From Methanolobus halotolerans (GTDB lineage Archaea; Halobacteriota; Methanosarcinia; Methanosarcinales; Methanosarcinaceae), in contig NZ_PGGK01000003.1 of NCBI RefSeq assembly GCF_004745425.1, forward strand, positions 124,001 through 188,000: a DNA stretch of 64,000 nt, in the 5' to 3' direction. Shown here piece by piece: positions 61,280-64,000 of this stretch. Under the pieces are notes generated by a model. It worked only from the letters and a program-made list of their open reading frames with translations, was not told the origin of the DNA and made no database searches. Every line of letters begins with the position of its first letter. Positions within the stretch are counted from its first letter, which is position 1. Both the position numbers and the translations under genes were made by a program.

Positions 61280-62452
61280 TTAAAGTACATAGGCCTTCAG
61301 GGGCGGGAAACCGTTGAAAGCCACGGAACAGTAACTCTGTGTGTAGGCTCCGGTAGTGAAAATATACACACGGTTTCCCTCTTTGAGGGTATGGGGAAAT
61401 GTGTATTTATGATCCTCATAAAGGATGTCCATACTGTCACATGTAGGGCCGGCAAGTATAACCTCTTCAGCACATCCTTTTTTCTCACAATATATGGGAT
61501 ACTTGATGCATTCATCAAGAGTCTCGATCAGGCCGCCGAATTTTCCGATGTCAAGATAGACCCACCTGTACTGATTGAATTTGGCTTTTTTTGATACCAT
61601 CACTACTTCGCTAACGATAATTCCTGCATCAGCTGTCAGAGATCTTCCCGGCTCGATAATAATCTCCGGCAGTTCTTCTCCGAAATCCTCGTATAAAAAG
61701 CGGTATATCTCATGGGCATAGGTTTCAAGCTCATTGGCAGGTGAAAGGTATTTTGCAGGGAAACCACCACCGAGGTTTATCATCCTGAGATGTATGCCTT
61801 TTTCAGCTGCAGCTGTGAAAAGGTATTTGCACTTGGAGATCGCGTTATCCCACTGTCCGATGTCGCGTTGCTGGGAACCTACATGGAAAGATAATCCGTA
61901 GGGCTCCAGGCCCAGTGCATGGGATTTGAGGATAAGCTTATAAATAATATCCGGGTGGGCACCGAATTTCCTGGAGAGGGGCCAGTCTGCTCCGTCACTT
62001 TCTGTAAGTACCCGGAAAAAAACTCTTGAACCCGGTGCATTCCTGGCAAGCTTTCTGAGGTCACTCTCGCAATCCGTTACAAAAAGCCGGATACCTCTTT
62101 CATAAGCGTATGCTATATCCTTCTCTTTCTTTATGGTGTTTCCGTAGCTTATACGCCCAGGTTCTACCTCAAGTCTGAGTAACTGGTCAACTTCATATAT
62201 CGTTGCCACATCAAAGCTGGACCCTTTATCCTTGAGTGTGGTTATGACCTCATCCATTGGATTTGCCTTAACTGCATAATATATCTTTACAAAAGACATA
62301 TGTTCGACTATCTGGTCGTACATAACCCTGATCTTTTCCAGATCAACTATTAAGAACGGTGTCTCTTTATCCCTTGAAAAACGTTTGATCTTTTTAAATT
62401 CCTTGCTGGAAATATATTCTTCCAGAGGGAACTCATACTTTTCTTTCCTCAT
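61280..62452 (-). CDS. Ornithine/lysine decarboxylase-type PLP enzyme (fold III)
   Basis: 390 residues, alanine-racemase-like barrel plus beta domain. PLP Lys in YYAVKANP, FHVGSQ, phosphate-binding GGGFP and EPGRS, catalytic Cys/Asp in AGPTCDSMD, and GAYT near the end. These fit eukaryotic-type ornithine decarboxylase or bacterial lysine/ornithine decarboxylase. It would make putrescine or cadaverine for polyamines. Substrate preference cannot be told. A single gene; converges with the beta-propeller gene. Confidence 0.9.
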   Translation of the reverse strand: MRKEKYEFPLEEYISSKEFKKIKRFSRDKETPFLIVDLEKIRVMYDQIVEHMSFVKIYYAVKANPMDEVITTLKDKGSSFDVATIYEVDQLLRLEVEPGRISYGNTIKKEKDIAYAYERGIRLFVTDCESDLRKLARNAPGSRVFFRVLTESDGADWPLSRKFGAHPDIIYKLILKSHALGLEPYGLSFHVGSQQRDIGQWDNAISKCKYLFTAAAEKGIHLRMINLGGGFPAKYLSPANELETYAHEIYRFLYEDFGEELPEIIIEPGRSLTADAGIIVSEVVMVSKKAKFNQYRWVYLDIGKFGGLIETLDECIKYPIYCEKKGCAEEVILAGPTCDSMDILYEDHKYTFPHTLKEGNRVYIFTTGAYTQSYCSVAFNGFPPLKAYVL

Positions 62453-62845
62453 ATCTACTCCTTTTATCAGTTATCGTGTTTATTCCGAGTTTGACCCTTT
62501 TTAGCAGCTGTTCATAATTTTCAAAGCTCTCTATTGAATAATTTTTAATAAAAAGCCAGTGAAAGGATTGTAATTGCATTTTCAATATATAAAATTAATT
62601 ATTAGGCTATATGGAGGTACAAAAGCATCTTGAAATTGATTATTAGTCCATTGTAGGTCATAATAGGTGGTACTGACTTCTTTTGATGCTTATTTTGGAT
62701 GTAAAAGCTATAAAATTCTTCAGATAATATCTATGTCTAAAAAGAGCACTCCTGCCTTCCTATGCATGATGCATGTCTCATCTGTGCCCCATATGAACTG
62801 CAGTGTTGCAGTATCAAAACCATTGTATTGTTTCTGCAATTATTT
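62453..62845. other. Spacer between TPR and decarboxylase genes
   Basis: AT-rich; should contain the decarboxylase promoter (TTTTTAATAAAAAG-like text near 62540-62555 on the minus side). No gene with coding character is seen. Confidence 0.35.
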
Positions 62846-63595
62846 CTATATTTTTGAAATAGCTTTCTTCCTTGCATTCACAGCTGCTGCATAGTCAGGC
62901 CTGGTTTCAAGTGCCTCGTCAAAGGATTCTACTGCTTCTTTATATCTGCCTAGCATTGTCAGGGCAATACCTTTTAGATAGCAGGCATCTGCGACATCAT
63001 ATTTCAGTTCCTTATTCTCTGTGGGAGGTACCCAGGTGAATCTCGGAAAACGGAATTCTATGACTTCTGCATTCTCCCTGGCCTTGTCAAAGGATTCGAG
63101 TGATTCTTCGTACCTGCCAAGTTCCATGAGTGAACTCCCTCTCGAGCACCAGGTTCCGGCAAGTTCCGGATCGATCTCAAGTGCTTTGTTAAAGGATCTT
63201 ATTGCTTCTTCATATCTCTTGAGGTTGAAAAGTGCAAGTCCCCGGTTTGACCATTGAAGGGAGCTACCCGGAGCGATCTTTAGCAGGGGGTCGACCGAGT
63301 TAAGGGCTTCTTCATATTTCCCTGACTTGTAATAGATCCCGCCTTTGGAACTTCTGGCCTCTGCTGATCTTCTGTATGCTTCCAGGGCTCTTTCCTCATT
63401 GTGATTTTCTGAAAGATAATTGCCTATTTTATCCCACATCTCTGATGAGCGGTCGTATTCTGCCAGAGCTTCGTCAAATCTTCCCATCTCAACAAGCAAG
63501 TTGGCTTTAGTATAATTCTTTTGAGCTTCCTTCTCGTTTTTCTTTATGTCCATGCCTCTGGAATCTGAACCAAGTATCCTGCTGAATATTCCCAT
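62846..63595 (-). CDS. Tetratricopeptide-repeat protein
   Basis: 249 residues with about five TPR units: AKANLLVEMGRFDEALAEYD-like at 30-55, then GGIYYKSGKYEEALNSVDPL, RGLALFNLKRYEEAIRSFNK, RGSSLMELGRYEESLESFDK and KGIALTMLGRYKEAVESFDE. A cytosolic scaffold for protein-protein contacts. No catalytic domain. Partners unknown. Confidence 0.88.
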   Translation of the reverse strand: MGIFSRILGSDSRGMDIKKNEKEAQKNYTKANLLVEMGRFDEALAEYDRSSEMWDKIGNYLSENHNEERALEAYRRSAEARSSKGGIYYKSGKYEEALNSVDPLLKIAPGSSLQWSNRGLALFNLKRYEEAIRSFNKALEIDPELAGTWCSRGSSLMELGRYEESLESFDKARENAEVIEFRFPRFTWVPPTENKELKYDVADACYLKGIALTMLGRYKEAVESFDEALETRPDYAAAVNARKKAISKI

Positions 63596-63796
63596 GAACT
63601 AAGCATATGTCAACATCAAAACATATATCTTTGCACCTGTTTGGTAGAATATATGGCAGGAAAAATCAATTCAGAAAAACGGATACAAAAAAGCAGTAGT
63701 AATAATAGACGGCTGTATCCTCCCGGAACCGGTATATTGGCATTACAGCAATTCAATTAACGTTTTTTTTCAGATATCTAAAAATGATTGGAAGGT

Positions 63797-64000
63797 TTAT
63801 TTCCCTCCTGTACCGCCTGGTCCTTCGGGCATTGACCTGCTGCTGAAAGGCAGCTTGCCTTCTTCCGGGTGTTCCCCGGTTTCTGGAGTCTGTTCTTCCT
63901 GTTCAGAACCAAATCTTTCTTCCATTTTTTGCTTTACTTCTCCCGCTTTATCCTGAACGGCTTCGCTCACTGAACCTGATGAACCTCCTTTTGACTCTCT
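63797..64000 (-). CDS. C-terminal part of a hydrophilic protein running off the right edge
   Basis: The minus strand is open from the right edge to TAA at 63797-63799, with 67 residues visible: SVSEAVQDKAGEVKQKMEER, EQEEQTPETGEHPEEG, then SRSMPEGPGGTGGK. Strongly charged, with an amphipathic helix and a disordered tail. The start lies outside the window. Not recognised. Confidence 0.55.
   Translation of the reverse strand, partial: RESKGGSSGSVSEAVQDKAGEVKQKMEERFGSEQEEQTPETGEHPEEGKLPFSSRSMPEGPGGTGGK

Overview
The window reads as the chromosome of a methylotrophic methanogenic archaeon of the Methanosarcinales (a Methanolobus-, Methanomethylovorans- or Methanosarcina-like lineage; the genus cannot be fixed from sequence alone). 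Reasons: a fused corrinoid/methyltransferase of the MtsD/MtsF/MtsH type with an MsmS-like sensor kinase and an Msr-type regulator, a RamA-like corrinoid activase, an MtrA homologue, a group II chaperonin relative, the proteasome-activating nucleotidase PAN, a PGF-CTERM surface protein, archaeal TATA boxes, and GGTGATC/GGAGG-type ribosome binding sites. Layout: 1-4.4 kb holds a truncated kinase-like gene, two surface proteins and a hypothetical gene. 4.8-9.2 kb holds a two-gene NAD-type molybdopterin formate dehydrogenase, unusual for this lineage. 9.4-15.8 kb is largely a gene graveyard (a queuosine-precursor transporter, a UvrD tail, a double-Cache lipoprotein and an integrase, all broken) around one intact NorD/CbbO-like vWA gene; it ends at a tRNA-Glu. 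16.1-24.2 kb is ordinary chromosome: PAN, a winged-helix protein, two DUF131 membrane proteins, UvrB, photolyase, a DUF3267 protein, tRNA-Gly and tRNA-Leu. From 24.5 to 44.1 kb lies a metalloid-resistance and redox region. It has four ArsR-family or ArsR-like regulators, a PF03773 permease operon that also encodes a thioredoxin, a DGC-domain protein and a free-standing Cys-rich MtrA-like corrinoid protein, a decayed ArsA and a second decayed permease, an IS630 element, a partly decayed DsrEFH cluster, a hydantoinase/oxoprolinase-like ATPase, Acr3, and an ArsF/ArsG pair. A degenerate tRNA-Leu 3' half follows at 44.3 kb. From 44.8 to 57.0 kb all genes point rightward and form one methyltransferase module: sensor kinase, Msr regulator, Mts-type fusion, HyuA-like ATPase, divergent chaperonin, MtaA/MtbA-like methyltransferase and RamA-like activase. 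It is closed by a second decayed tRNA-Leu at 57.1 kb. The right end carries two secreted proteins, a beta-propeller surface protein, an ornithine/lysine decarboxylase, a TPR protein and a partial gene. How the parts may work together: in the 44.8-57.0 kb module, the sensor and Msr protein would switch on the fused methyltransferase, the RamA-like protein would reduce its cobalt to Co(I), and the second methyltransferase could pass methyl groups to a thiol such as coenzyme M. The chaperonin-like and HyuA-like ATPases are plausible maturation factors. In the arsenic region, ArsR proteins would control export (Acr3, ArsG, permease); the MtrA-like protein with five added cysteines suggests cobamide-linked handling of methylated metalloids. 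These functional links are inferences from family membership and gene order.
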